From Gemmataceae bacterium (GTDB taxonomy: Bacteria > Planctomycetota > Planctomycetia > Gemmatales > Gemmataceae), in the NCBI GenBank assembly GCA_022616435.1, contig JAKEET010000090.1, forward strand, positions 1 through 36,265: a DNA stretch of 36,265 bases, in the 5' to 3' direction. Shown piece after piece: positions 22,609-30,647 of this stretch (position 1 is its first letter; each line of letters starts with the position of its first letter). The position numbers and the translations under genes are program-made. The notes under the pieces were generated by a model. The model was not told the origin of the DNA and did not search any database. It saw only the letters and a list, made by a program, of their open reading frames with translations.

Positions 22609-25005
22609 TCACTTACCCGCCAGCACCTCATCCAACAGCTTGTACGCGGCTTCGCGCATCTCCGGGGGGAAGTCGTGGCCGCAGTCGGGATGCTCTACCT
22701 TGAGCCGGTCTTCGTGTCCGAAGAGCTTGAACACCGGCCGGGCGGCGGCGACGATCCGGTCCACGCTGTCCATGCGAAAGTTGGAGTCCTTGGTCGGGGC
22801 GACGATGAACGTGTGCCGCGGGGCCAGGGCGCCGATCATCTCGTGGAAATCGAAAGGGATGTCGGCGAGCCGGCCCTTGTAACCGGCCAGCTTCAGCATG
22901 TAGCGCGTCTGGCACCAGCCGCGTTCCGGATCCCAGTGCTTCGGGTTGCCGCCATAATAGTCGAGGTATGAATCCAGGCCGCAGCTCGACACGATCACCT
23001 TCAGGCGCTCGTCGAATACCGCGGTGTAGACCGAGTTGTGGCCGCCGAGCGAATGCCCGATCGTGCCGAAGCCGTTGCTGGAATCGACAAACGGCAGCGA
23101 CGCCAGCAAGTCGAGGCCGCGCATGTTGTCCCACACGGCCTTCAGCGTGCCGCTTTCCCAGCCGAGCTTTTTCAGGTCGGGCTGGTACTTGGCGAGCAGC
23201 GGGTAGTTCGGGGCCAGCGTGACGTAGCCGCGCTGGGCGAGTTCAAGCGCGTAACCACGGTTAGCCTTCCCGAGTCCGACGACAGTGCCGTGGCCGATGA
23301 CGTTGTCGGTGCCGTGCAGGCACAGCGCGGCCGGGGCCTTTCGCTTGCCGGCGAGCGCGTCCTTGGGAATCAGCAGGTACGCCAGCGCCCGGCCGCCGGG
23401 TTCCGAGGCGTAGGTGATGAGCCGGCGGACGTGGGTGTCGCAATCGACCTCTTCCTCGATCTTCATGTCGAGCGGGCAATGCTTCTCCGCGCCGGGCAAC
23501 CGTCCCATCACCGCTTCCATGCCGCGGACCACCTCGGCCCGGCGCTTGGCCCAGTCCGCAACCGTCGTCGCGGGGACCGGCTTGCCGTCCGGGCCGCGGT
23601 AGACGAGCAGCTTGTCGCGCGGCAGCCGCGGCTGCGGGCCGGCGAGCAGCTTCTTCATCCCGTCCATCAGCACCTTGTCAACGTGAGGCGCCGTATTCGA
23701 GACGCCCGGCCCCGTTTCGTAACCGCCCTGCGAGTACGCGATCTCGGTGCCGATGTAGAACGGGGCGTAGTCGCCATACGCGGCCATGCACACGGTCTCG
23801 AACGGCCGCAGCGCCTGGGCGGCGAGCTGATACTCGACGAACAGCTCGCCGGGCATGTGGACCAGGTAGACGGGGCCGAGCGTCAGGCATGTCAGGTCAA
23901 CGGGATACGCGCCGTTCTTGCAGCGGCGCAGGAACGCGATGTGCCCGGCAGCGTTGAACCGAGCCACGGCGTTCGCCTTGGGGTCGGCGAGGATGGCCGT
24001 GGCTTTTTCCAGGTTCAGGTGGGCCGCGGCCGGGAGCTGGACCGGCTCGATGCGCCATTCGATGGCCTTCGGCTCGACGGCCACCCGCTGGCGTGCTTCC
24101 CACGCGGCCTTCATTCCCGCGGCGACACGGTCGGTGAGGATCGGCCGCAGCGCCGCCGAGCCGTCGTTGTACTTGCCGGCAGCGACGTTGCCGCCGGCGC
24201 CGTTGAAGTGGATGTGCGGCAGATCATCGAGGGCCTTTTCACGGGCGGCGCGGGCCAGGCCGATGAACTCCGCGGTTACGTCCCCCTTGCCATAATAACT
24301 CTGCGGATGGCAGGCGTAGTACGACAGGCACGCGATCGGCTTGTCCTTGTTCCAGAAACTGACGAGCCGGACATGCGGATCGATGACGCCTTCCGGGGCG
24401 GCGATGGCGCCGGGGATTTTGGAGGCGCTGTAGCGCACGATCTTGACCTTCAGGTCCGGCCCCAGGATGCGGCGATTCGACGCCACCTTCTCCACCCTGG
24501 CCTCGCCGGCTTCGAGGTGCGTGCAGACCTGGGCCGACTTCACCGCCTCGGCCACCGCGGCGCTGGTCCGTTGGATGCAATCGCGCATGTAGCCGACATC
24601 GAAGCGCTTGCCCCCCAGGCCGTGCTTGTCGAGGATGGCCTCGACCGTGAAGTCGTGGCGCGGGGCGTCGTGCTGGTGCAGCACGTGCACGGCGACCCGG
24701 TTCGGCGTGGTCCCGGCGGCGCGGGCCAGGCCTTCACGCCACTGGTCGAAGCCTTCGTTGCCGATGCCGATGGAATCGACCGCGCAGAGAACGATCGGCT
24801 CGCCGGCGCCCAGCAGCACGATGCCGCGCGCGCTCAAGGGATCCTCGATCTTCCGCGCCGGGGCGTACGCCACCGGACTGCCCAGCGGCGGGCTGACGTC
24901 CACCCGGAACACGCCCACGCGCACGGATTCGCCGGCGGCGGCGAGCGACGCCGGACCCATCAGTGCGAGTGCGACGGAAACGACGGCCTTGGTGCTGACA
25001 TGCAT
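22609..25005 (-). CDS. Secreted fusion of ceramidase-like domain and alpha/beta hydrolase
   Basis: The 798-residue precursor has a signal peptide of about 24 residues. The first part, about 28-450, resembles the neutral/alkaline ceramidase N-terminal domain found in many planctomycete exported proteins (VGVFRVDVSPPLGSPV, HVLHQHDAPRHD, CHPQSYYGKGDVTAEF). The second part, about 490-798, is an alpha/beta hydrolase with nucleophile Ser652 (GHSLGGH), an Asp in FGHEDRL and a His in CGHDF. Stand-alone proteins of each type are known; here they are continuous without a frameshift. The His-rich first half may bind metal and act as an amidase. ATG 25005 has AGGAGC upstream. Its tail-to-head position before rnpB is probably incidental. 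Confidence 0.82.
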   Translation of the reverse strand: MHVSTKAVVSVALALMGPASLAAAGESVRVGVFRVDVSPPLGSPVAYAPARKIEDPLSARGIVLLGAGEPIVLCAVDSIGIGNEGFDQWREGLARAAGTTPNRVAVHVLHQHDAPRHDFTVEAILDKHGLGGKRFDVGYMRDCIQRTSAAVAEAVKSAQVCTHLEAGEARVEKVASNRRILGPDLKVKIVRYSASKIPGAIAAPEGVIDPHVRLVSFWNKDKPIACLSYYACHPQSYYGKGDVTAEFIGLARAAREKALDDLPHIHFNGAGGNVAAGKYNDGSAALRPILTDRVAAGMKAAWEARQRVAVEPKAIEWRIEPVQLPAAAHLNLEKATAILADPKANAVARFNAAGHIAFLRRCKNGAYPVDLTCLTLGPVYLVHMPGELFVEYQLAAQALRPFETVCMAAYGDYAPFYIGTEIAYSQGGYETGPGVSNTAPHVDKVLMDGMKKLLAGPQPRLPRDKLLVYRGPDGKPVPATTVADWAKRRAEVVRGMEAVMGRLPGAEKHCPLDMKIEEEVDCDTHVRRLITYASEPGGRALAYLLIPKDALAGKRKAPAALCLHGTDNVIGHGTVVGLGKANRGYALELAQRGYVTLAPNYPLLAKYQPDLKKLGWESGTLKAVWDNMRGLDLLASLPFVDSSNGFGTIGHSLGGHNSVYTAVFDERLKVIVSSCGLDSYLDYYGGNPKHWDPERGWCQTRYMLKLAGYKGRLADIPFDFHEMIGALAPRHTFIVAPTKDSNFRMDSVDRIVAAARPVFKLFGHEDRLKVEHPDCGHDFPPEMREAAYKLLDEVLAGK

Positions 25006-25292
25006 GGATTGCTCCTGGCGAGGCCGCGAGGGCGCGGCAAGTCGTGATCATCAGGGTTGATCGCCATTCTACGGGAGCCTTCCTTGGCGTCACGGGCGGC
25101 GTGATCCGGCTACAACGTAGGATAGATTTCCAATCTGTCCCGCCCCGGTCCGGTTGACAACGGTGACAACCTGACCTGCGGCGGCCAGGTTGAAACCTAA
25201 CCCACAGCCGAAGGAACCTCCATGGCGACCCAGCAATCGGTTGATTCGGCGGCGGCAACCGGCGAGTTCGAGCCGGCGCCGGAACTTTTCAC
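25006..25292. other. Intergenic region with a possible gene remnant
   Basis: The + strand has TTGACA at 25154, an imperfect inverted repeat AACCTG/CAGGTT at about 25168-25192, a ribosome-like AAGGA at 25211 and an ATG at 25222. The frame then stays open for 32 codons to a TAG at 25318-25320, inside the end of the opposing VOC gene. This could be the first codons of a gene cut off by rearrangement. It may also be chance. Confidence 0.3.
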
Positions 25293-25320
25293 TCAAGTGC
25301 CCTGCATGACTTCGGTGTAG
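25222..25320 (+). pseudogene. Possible truncated gene start (32 codons)
   Basis: The short frame begins MATQQSVDSAAATGEFEP and ends 28 bases inside the VOC gene of the other strand. The preceding AAGGA and TTGACA look like true expression signals, while the coding part stops where the VOC gene begins. No family is recognised. Confidence 0.25.
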
Positions 25321-25736
25321 CGCCTCTGCATCTCCTCGGGGGAGACATTCTCGATGTTGTGCCCGATGTTCCAGCGGTGGCCGAAGGGGTCGCGGACGCA
25401 CCCGGAGCGCTCGCCGTAGAACTGGTCCCTGGGCGCCATCTCGAGGGTGGCGCCCGCGGCCACGGCGCGGGCAATCGTCGCGTCGGCGTCATCAACGTGG
25501 ATGTGAATCGTGACGGACGTGCCCGCCCCCGCCTGTGGCCCCTGGATGCCGTATTCAGGGTACTCGTCGGACAACATCAGGGTCGCGGGGCCGAAGTCGA
25601 GTTCGGCGTGGCCGATGCGGCCGCTCGGCTCGGTCAGGCGGAACTTCTCGCGGGCGCCAAAGGCCTTCACGTAGAAGTCGATGGCGGCGGCGGCGTTCTT
25701 GACGTGCAGGTAGGCAAACAACTCGTGGACGCTCAT
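25293..25736 (-). CDS. VOC family (glyoxalase/PhnB-like) protein
   Basis: The 147-residue protein has the two beta-alpha-beta-beta-beta modules of the vicinal oxygen chelate fold. The first reads YLHVKNAAAAIDFYVKAFGA and the second VHVDDADATIARAVAAGA, followed by RDPFGHRWNIG, the usual end motif. Such proteins bind a metal or small ligand; the substrate cannot be inferred. The GxxxxE pattern at the metal site is partly changed (RSGCVRDPFGHRW). ATG 25736 is preceded by AGGAGCC. It is separated by about 150 bases from the AraC-type regulator on the same strand, which may control it. Confidence 0.85.
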   Translation of the reverse strand: MSVHELFAYLHVKNAAAAIDFYVKAFGAREKFRLTEPSGRIGHAELDFGPATLMLSDEYPEYGIQGPQAGAGTSVTIHIHVDDADATIARAVAAGATLEMAPRDQFYGERSGCVRDPFGHRWNIGHNIENVSPEEMQRRYTEVMQGT

Positions 25737-25836
25737 GACGGGCTCCTTGGCTCGCTGTCAACACGGGATGGGGGCGACGGCACGATTCTAGCCAAGCCAC
25801 GAATCCTTGTATTGAACGGATTTGACCCAGCAACGT

Positions 25837-25859
25837 GGACGAAGCGGCCCGCTTCGTCC
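25837..25859. repeat. Perfect 11-bp inverted repeat before the VOC gene
   Basis: GGACGAAGCGG at 25837-25847 pairs with 25849-25859 around one central base. It lies just past the end of the AraC gene and upstream of the VOC gene. It may be a terminator without a T run or an operator; a related CGAAGCGGCC occurs at 25873. Confidence 0.55.
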
Positions 25860-25885
25860 GGGCACGCCATCACGAAGCGGCCGTT

Positions 25886-26734
25886 TCATCCGGATGAGCG
25901 GCTCAAGTCGAGGACCGGAACATGCATTGGCCAGCGCGGCGCGATCTTTCGATACTCCTCGGGTGTGACCCCGGCGAATTCACGAAACTCGCGATGGAAG
26001 TGCGCCTGGTCGCTATAGCCGGCCGCCAGCGCCAGGCCCGCCCACGACTCGACCCGCCCCGCCTTGACGCGGTCGATGGTCCGCCGGAAGCGGAGCAGCC
26101 GGCAGTAGAGCTTGGGAGTCAGGCCCACCGCCCGGCGAAACAGCACGATGAAGCGGCGATGGCTGTAGCCGCTCTGCTTGACCGCGGCGCGAACGTCGGG
26201 CGTCGTCAGCAATTGCCCGAGCGCCTGGGCCACGGCCGGATGCAGTCCGCGGACCGGCGGCAGCCGGGCGGCCAGGATCGATTCGAGAACGTCGAGCCGG
26301 CGTTCCAGACCGCGCGCTTCGAAGAGCCGCTCCGACGCCGCGACCGCGGATCGGCCCCAGACGTCGTCGAGCGCAACGTGCCGGCCGGAAAAAGCGTCGG
26401 CGCTGTCGCCCAGCAGGGCCTCGGCCGCCCCCGGGCGCAGCACAGCCCCGACCGAACAAGCCGGTTCGCGCGTCTCTTTGACGTAGAAGCCTGCCCGAGC
26501 GCCGCCGATCACCGCGTGACCGACAGTGTGGCCGTGCACGTCGTCCACGCTTTCGAAAATGCGCACCGGTTGGTCCGACAGGCGAAAGGCGAGGTGCATG
26601 TCGCCGCTCGGCAGCAGGCGCTCCCGCGCCGCCGGCGCGGCGTTCCAGAGACTGGACAGATCGGCGGCCCACAAGGTCTTGACGAAGGGCCGAAGCGCAG
26701 GCCGAGGATCGCGCTGGAACAACATGCGGGCCAT
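25886..26734 (-). CDS. AraC family transcriptional regulator
   Basis: The 282-residue protein carries an N-terminal domain of the DUF6597 type (FQRDPRPALRPFVKTLWAADL) and a C-terminal AraC DNA-binding region with two helix-turn-helix motifs. The first is around TTPDVRAAVKQSGYSHRRFIVLFRRAVGLTP, here read in two halves. The second is LALAAGYSDQAHFHREFREFAGVTPEEYRK, also read in halves. It probably controls the divergent DinB-like gene 86 bases away or the VOC gene. ATG 26734 is the natural start, although the ribosome site is weak. Confidence 0.88.
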   Translation of the reverse strand: MARMLFQRDPRPALRPFVKTLWAADLSSLWNAAPAARERLLPSGDMHLAFRLSDQPVRIFESVDDVHGHTVGHAVIGGARAGFYVKETREPACSVGAVLRPGAAEALLGDSADAFSGRHVALDDVWGRSAVAASERLFEARGLERRLDVLESILAARLPPVRGLHPAVAQALGQLLTTPDVRAAVKQSGYSHRRFIVLFRRAVGLTPKLYCRLLRFRRTIDRVKAGRVESWAGLALAAGYSDQAHFHREFREFAGVTPEEYRKIAPRWPMHVPVLDLSRSSG

Positions 26735-26772
26735 TGTACCCCGTGTCCGGTGGCCAAACCATCACGGACACC

Positions 26773-26800
26773 TGCATCGTGCATCGTGCATGGTGCATCG
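26773..26800 (+). repeat. Four tandem heptads TGCATSG
   Basis: TGCATCG, TGCATCG, TGCATGG and TGCATCG lie end to end in the gap between the AraC gene and the DinB-like gene. It is nine bases before the AAGGAG of the latter. Confidence 0.75.
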
Positions 26801-26820
26801 TCGTGCCACAAGGAGATGCC

Positions 26821-27303
26821 ATGAACACCACGGACAACGTCTTTCACCGTGCCCTCTCGAAACTGCTGGGCGAGATCTTCAACGGCCCGCCCGGCAACGA
26901 GTGCTACCTGCTCAACCCCGGCGATCCCGGCCTCGTGCGCCAGCTCGACTCGATCACGGCGGAAGCCGCCTCGGCCCGGCCCATGCCCGGCAAGACGACG
27001 ATCGCCGCCCACGTCGATCACGTCCGCTACGGCCTGTCGCTCCTGAACCGCTGGGCGGCGGGCGAGGCCAATCCGTGGGCGAGCGCCGACTGGGACGCCA
27101 GCTGGCGGCGCGCCAGCGTGAGCGCCGAGGCCTGGCGCACGCTGCGCGACGCGCTGCGCCGCGAAAGCGACGCCTGGCAAAAACACGCGGCCGCGCGCAC
27201 CGACTGGGACGATCTCACGGCCGCGGGAGCGCTGGCGAGCGCGGCGCATACGGCGTATCACCTCGGCGCGATTCGTCAGATTCTGGCGGCGCAGGGCAAG
27301 TAG
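26821..27303 (+). CDS. DinB-like superfamily protein
   Basis: The 160-residue protein is a predicted four-helix bundle of the DinB/YfiT-like metal-binding superfamily. The signs are AAHVDHVRYGLSLLNRW at about 60-76 and AAHTAYHLGAIRQIL near the C-terminus, with His residues in the positions used to hold a divalent metal. Members are often thiol transferases or stress-linked proteins; the activity here is unknown. ATG 26821 is preceded by AAGGAG (26810-26815), an excellent ribosome site. It is transcribed away from the AraC gene, which may regulate it, and is followed by the terminator of the next minus-strand gene. Confidence 0.85.
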   Translation: MNTTDNVFHRALSKLLGEIFNGPPGNECYLLNPGDPGLVRQLDSITAEAASARPMPGKTTIAAHVDHVRYGLSLLNRWAAGEANPWASADWDASWRRASVSAEAWRTLRDALRRESDAWQKHAAARTDWDDLTAAGALASAAHTAYHLGAIRQILAAQGK

Positions 27304-27333
27304 GCATCCCGATCGATGCCGCGGCCGGAACGC

Positions 27334-27361
27334 AAAAAGCCCGCGAGGGTTGCTCGCGGGC
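27334..27361 (-). terminator. Rho-independent terminator
   Basis: On the minus strand a 9-bp stem (27353-27361 with 27339-27347) and a 5-base loop are followed by five T (27334-27338). It lies 22 bases after the stop of the minus-strand secreted protein gene. The A-run also makes it weakly usable for the convergent DinB-like gene. Confidence 0.88.
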
Positions 27362-27382
27362 GGGCGGGTCGGTGACTGGGAC

Positions 27383-28396
27383 CTAGCGATTGAAGTTGTT
27401 GGGGATGACCTTGATCAGCTTCTCGAGGTTCTCCAGGGAAATGTCGCCGCGCAACACGACGTTGTTGCCCTCGGAGGTGATCCGCAGCGTCTTGGCGACG
27501 TCGACCAGCGGCTGCAGCTCGGCCTTCTCCTTGGCCTTCTGCGCCGCCAGCGTGCGCACCGTCAACAGGCCGAAGTTGCCCATGGCCACGGCCTTCTTGG
27601 TCGTCTCTTCATCCTTGCAATTCATGCCGATCTGGAACTGAATGTCCTTGTTCAGCGTGATGGCGATGCTGAGCCCGTCGAGGTCCTGGAACATGGCCAC
27701 GGCCATTTCGGCGTTCGGCACCGGGGCGTCCTGGATGAGCTTGGCCAGCGCCGAGCCGGTCGCCACGAAGCTGAAGCTCTGCTTGGCCGACGTGGTTTTC
27801 AGCAGCGACTTGAATCCTTCCTTCATCTTGCGCGCCGAGCCGTTGACGGCGTCCTTGAGCGCTGCGTGGGTCGCGCAGGCGACCAGCGTCTTGTCGTTGA
27901 TCAGGGCCGCGTACATCCGCTTGTCGCCGGGCGGCGTGATCTCGAAGACATCCACGTTCCCCAGCTTGGTGACCTTGAGCACCTCGGCGTTGTCCCGGGC
28001 AATCTCCTGGGCTGTGGCCACGATCTTCGCGGGGTTGAACGTCCCGTCGACAACAATGAAGATGGCTTCTTGCTCCTTGCTGCCGTTGGACGCGGCCGCG
28101 ACACTGTGCACGTCGCGGAACAGGTCCAACCCGGCCTTGTCCAGGTACTTGGCCGCCGGGTTATTCTGAATCTGGCCTTCCAGGGCGCCCCGCGCCTGGT
28201 CGATCAATTCCTTGTATTGCTTGGCGAGCGGCGAATCGAGGATCTGCTTGACGTTGAGCGACAGCAAGAGCTCGGTGTCGCCCGGCAGCAGCTTCGGATC
28301 GACCGCCCGGGCCGGCGACGCAGCCAGGGCAACCAGGGTCAGGGCAACCAGGGTCAGGGCCATCGTTGGCCAAACGATACGGCGCGGAAAGCTCAT
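27383..28396 (-). CDS. Secreted protein of unknown function
   Basis: I do not recognise a named family, although similar exported proteins seem common in planctomycetes. The 337-residue precursor has a signal peptide of about 30 residues whose core contains a 15-base direct duplication (LTLVALTLVA). The mature part alternates strands and helices (PKLLPGDTELLLSLNVKQIL, GNVDVFEITPPGDKRMYAALINDKTLV), read in parts, without obvious catalytic residues. The start is ATG 28396: AGGAGG (28404-28409) lies seven bases before it but directly abuts the ATG at 28402, which is too close. A strong terminator follows. It is divergent from the toxin-antitoxin-like pair. Confidence 0.75.
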   Translation of the reverse strand: MSFPRRIVWPTMALTLVALTLVALAASPARAVDPKLLPGDTELLLSLNVKQILDSPLAKQYKELIDQARGALEGQIQNNPAAKYLDKAGLDLFRDVHSVAAASNGSKEQEAIFIVVDGTFNPAKIVATAQEIARDNAEVLKVTKLGNVDVFEITPPGDKRMYAALINDKTLVACATHAALKDAVNGSARKMKEGFKSLLKTTSAKQSFSFVATGSALAKLIQDAPVPNAEMAVAMFQDLDGLSIAITLNKDIQFQIGMNCKDEETTKKAVAMGNFGLLTVRTLAAQKAKEKAELQPLVDVAKTLRITSEGNNVVLRGDISLENLEKLIKVIPNNFNR

Positions 28397-28403
28397 TCTC
28401 ATA

Positions 28404-28409
28404 CCTCCT
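28404..28409 (-). promoter_or_regulatory. Shine-Dalgarno site that sets the start at 28396
   Basis: AGGAGG on the minus strand ends one base before the ATG at 28402 and seven bases before the ATG at 28396, so the second ATG is favoured. Confidence 0.6.
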
Positions 28410-28518
28410 GAAGGTGGCACGCGGCGCACGGGCAGCGTTGGTGAAGATTCTACCAAGTCGTTCGCGATCCGGTTTCAGAAATTGGGGCGAATCTCTGTTC
28501 CGTAGCCCAGGTTGATCG

Positions 28519-28905
28519 ATGTCAGCGCGGATTGACTTTAAAGTCAAAGCAGCGTACGTTGACAATAACTCGAAACCGGACGGTGCTGGGAGATCGGCCT
28601 TGCCTGACATCGTCATCATTTGGGACGACGAGGACGACCCTGACGGCAATTTCTGGCACATCTGTGTCGAAGGGCATGGTCTGACGCGCACGGAAGTCGA
28701 GGAAGTGCTGCGGGATGACGACAGCGACATCGAGGTGAGCCGGTCGAGCGGTCGCCCGACGGCCTTCGGCTGGACTTCATCGGGCGAGCGCATTGCCGTG
28801 GTGTTTGAACAAATGTCCGAAGACCCGAGGATGGTCTATCCCATTTCCGCCTACCCGGTGCCGCCGCCGCGAGCGCCGCGGCCCAAGAGAAGGAGAAAGC
28901 GATGA
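28519..28905 (+). CDS. BrnT-like protein, probable toxin of a toxin-antitoxin pair
   Basis: The 128-residue protein has a central domain that recalls BrnT/HigB-type toxins. A WDDEDDPDGNFWHI start corresponds to the WDxxKxxxNxxKH region, HGLTRTEVEEVLRDDD to the following helix, then SGRPTAFGWTSSGERIAVVFEQ strands and a YPISAYPV end, as in RIISARxA. The N-terminal 30 residues are an extension, and the C-terminus is very basic (RPKRRRKR), consistent with RNA or antitoxin contact. ATG 28519 has only a weak ribosome site. The TGA stop overlaps the ATG of the XRE gene, as expected for a TA operon with the toxin first. Confidence 0.6.
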   Translation: MSARIDFKVKAAYVDNNSKPDGAGRSALPDIVIIWDDEDDPDGNFWHICVEGHGLTRTEVEEVLRDDDSDIEVSRSSGRPTAFGWTSSGERIAVVFEQMSEDPRMVYPISAYPVPPPRAPRPKRRRKR

Positions 28906-29342
28906 ACGCTAAGCAAGTCCGACAACGACGATGGACCGCGGCGGATCGCGCCCGGCACAAGGCCATCCGTGCGAAGTTTGCCCACGGTCCTAGCCAGGAG
29001 GACCTGGAGGCCGGCGGCGCCTACGAAGGCCCGATGAAGAACGGCGCCTACTTTGCGGTCAAGGTCTTGGTGCACGAACTGAAAAAGGCGCGGCTGGCCG
29101 CGGGGCTGACCTTGGCGACGATGTCGAAGGCGACCGGCATGGACCAGGCCAGTCTGAGCCGCCTGGAGAACGGCCGTCAACCCAACCCGACCGTCGATAC
29201 CCTGTGGCGCTACGCCCGTGCTGTCGGGAGGCGACTCGTGCTCACCCATGCCGAGGCGGCAGCGTCACCGCGCGACAACGGCAAAGCCGCCAGGTCAAAG
29301 CAACGATCGCGAGATACGGACCGTCATTCGACGCCGGCGTGA
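28902..29342 (+). CDS. XRE-family helix-turn-helix protein, probable antitoxin
   Basis: The 146-residue protein contains an XRE/Cro-type HTH at about 63-115 (LKKARLAAGLTLATMSKATGM, then DQASLSRLENGRQPNPTVDTLWRYARAVG). The N-terminal ~60 residues are basic, with a segment EDLEAGGAYEGPM of unknown role. It is coupled to the BrnT-like gene by an ATGA overlap, and such pairs usually autoregulate. It is convergent with rlmI, with only seven bases between the two stops. Confidence 0.75.
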   Translation: MNAKQVRQRRWTAADRARHKAIRAKFAHGPSQEDLEAGGAYEGPMKNGAYFAVKVLVHELKKARLAAGLTLATMSKATGMDQASLSRLENGRQPNPTVDTLWRYARAVGRRLVLTHAEAAASPRDNGKAARSKQRSRDTDRHSTPA

Positions 29343-29349
29343 CCTGTGC

Positions 29350-30540
29350 TCACCCCACCCGGCAAATCACGCACTTCAGGTAGTTCGTTTCCGGACACGT
29401 CGCCGACACCGGATGGTCCGGCGACGGCCCACGCGTTTCCAGAATCTGCATCGAGCGCCTCGTCTCGCCGGCCAGTTGCGCCAGCAACTCGTGCAGCATC
29501 GCCGCCGAGATCAGGCCGGTGCAGCAGCACACGACCAGGATGCCGTCGGCGTCCAGCAGGCGCAGGGCCTGGCTTTGCAGCCGCCGGTAGCCGCGCATGG
29601 CCTCTTCCACCGCATGGCCGGCGCGGGCGAACTTGGGCGGGTCGAGCACGATCAGCCCGAAACGCTCGCCGGCGGCCACGAGCTGGTCCAGCCGATCGAA
29701 CACATCGCTGCGCTCGAAGGTGAGGTTGTCGAGGCCGTTGAGCCGCGCGTTGGCGCGGGCCAGCGCCAGGGCCGGCGCGGATACATCGACGCCCAGGACC
29801 GACGTTGCCCCCGCTTTCGACGCGTGCAGGCCGAAGCCGCCGGTGTAGCAGAACGCGTCGAGCATCCGCCGGCCGGCCGTCAGCCGCGCCACCACCTGCC
29901 GGTTGTCGCGCTGATCGAGGTAGAAGCCGGTCTTTTGCCCTTCGGCAAGGTTGACGTGAAAACGCACCCCGGCCTCGTCGATCACGATCGGCTCATGGGG
30001 CACGTGGCCGCGCAGCGGGCCGTCCTGCAGTTGCAAGCCTTCGAGCTGGCCGATCCCCTTTTCGGTGCGAAGGTAGATCCCCTCGGGCTGGAGCAGGTCC
30101 ATGAGCAAATCGGCGAGCAGCTCGCGCCGCTCGGCGAGCCCGAAACCGGTGAATTGCAGGCACAGCCAGCGGTCATACCAGTCGACGGTCATGCCGGACA
30201 GGCCGTCGGCCTCGCTGAACACCAGCCGGCACGCCCGCCCGGGCCCCGACATGCGCAGCAGGTCCCGGCGAAGCCGCACCGCCCCCGCCAGGCGTTGCCG
30301 CCAGAAGTCGTCATCGAGCTGGGTCGCCTCGTCCCAGGTGTAGAGGCGAACGCGAATCTTGCTGCGGCTGTTGAACAGTCCGCGGGCTACGAAGTTGCCG
30401 GCATGCGAAATCAGATCGACGACGGCCCCGTCGCCCGGGTCCCCCTCGACCCGGTCCACGGCGCCGGCGAAGACCCAGGGATGCAGCCCGAAAAAGGGCC
30501 GCGCCCGCCGAGCCCGCAAGATGACACGCGGCAACGTCAT
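29350..30540 (-). CDS. rlmI: 23S rRNA (cytosine-5)-methyltransferase RlmI
   Basis: RlmI makes m5C1962 in 23S rRNA. The 396-residue protein has an N-terminal PUA domain (about 1-75, starting MTLPRVILRARRARPFFG), a middle EEhub-like region, and a Rossmann methyltransferase domain. The latter shows the NLAEGQKTGFYLDQRDNR signature, the SAM loop DAFCYTGGFGLHASKAG, VLGVDVS, LIVLDPPKFA and a catalytic-Cys block VVCCCTG. ATG 30540 gives the normal N-terminus, with AGG about nine bases upstream. It is followed seven bases later by the convergent XRE gene. Confidence 0.92.
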   Translation of the reverse strand: MTLPRVILRARRARPFFGLHPWVFAGAVDRVEGDPGDGAVVDLISHAGNFVARGLFNSRSKIRVRLYTWDEATQLDDDFWRQRLAGAVRLRRDLLRMSGPGRACRLVFSEADGLSGMTVDWYDRWLCLQFTGFGLAERRELLADLLMDLLQPEGIYLRTEKGIGQLEGLQLQDGPLRGHVPHEPIVIDEAGVRFHVNLAEGQKTGFYLDQRDNRQVVARLTAGRRMLDAFCYTGGFGLHASKAGATSVLGVDVSAPALALARANARLNGLDNLTFERSDVFDRLDQLVAAGERFGLIVLDPPKFARAGHAVEEAMRGYRRLQSQALRLLDADGILVVCCCTGLISAAMLHELLAQLAGETRRSMQILETRGPSPDHPVSATCPETNYLKCVICRVG

Positions 30541-30647
30541 GGGCGCTACCTGATACAGCAAGAGATACGCTTCAACACGCGCTCGACCCCGCCCGCGTTT
30601 GCTGGCAGGCTGGCAAACTGGCATTTTGGGTGGGCGCCGCCCCTCAT

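Noticed and set aside
23038..25047. Plus-strand frame opposite the ceramidase fusion
   Set aside because: Antisense shadow typical of GC-rich genes; no ribosome site and no recognisable domain.
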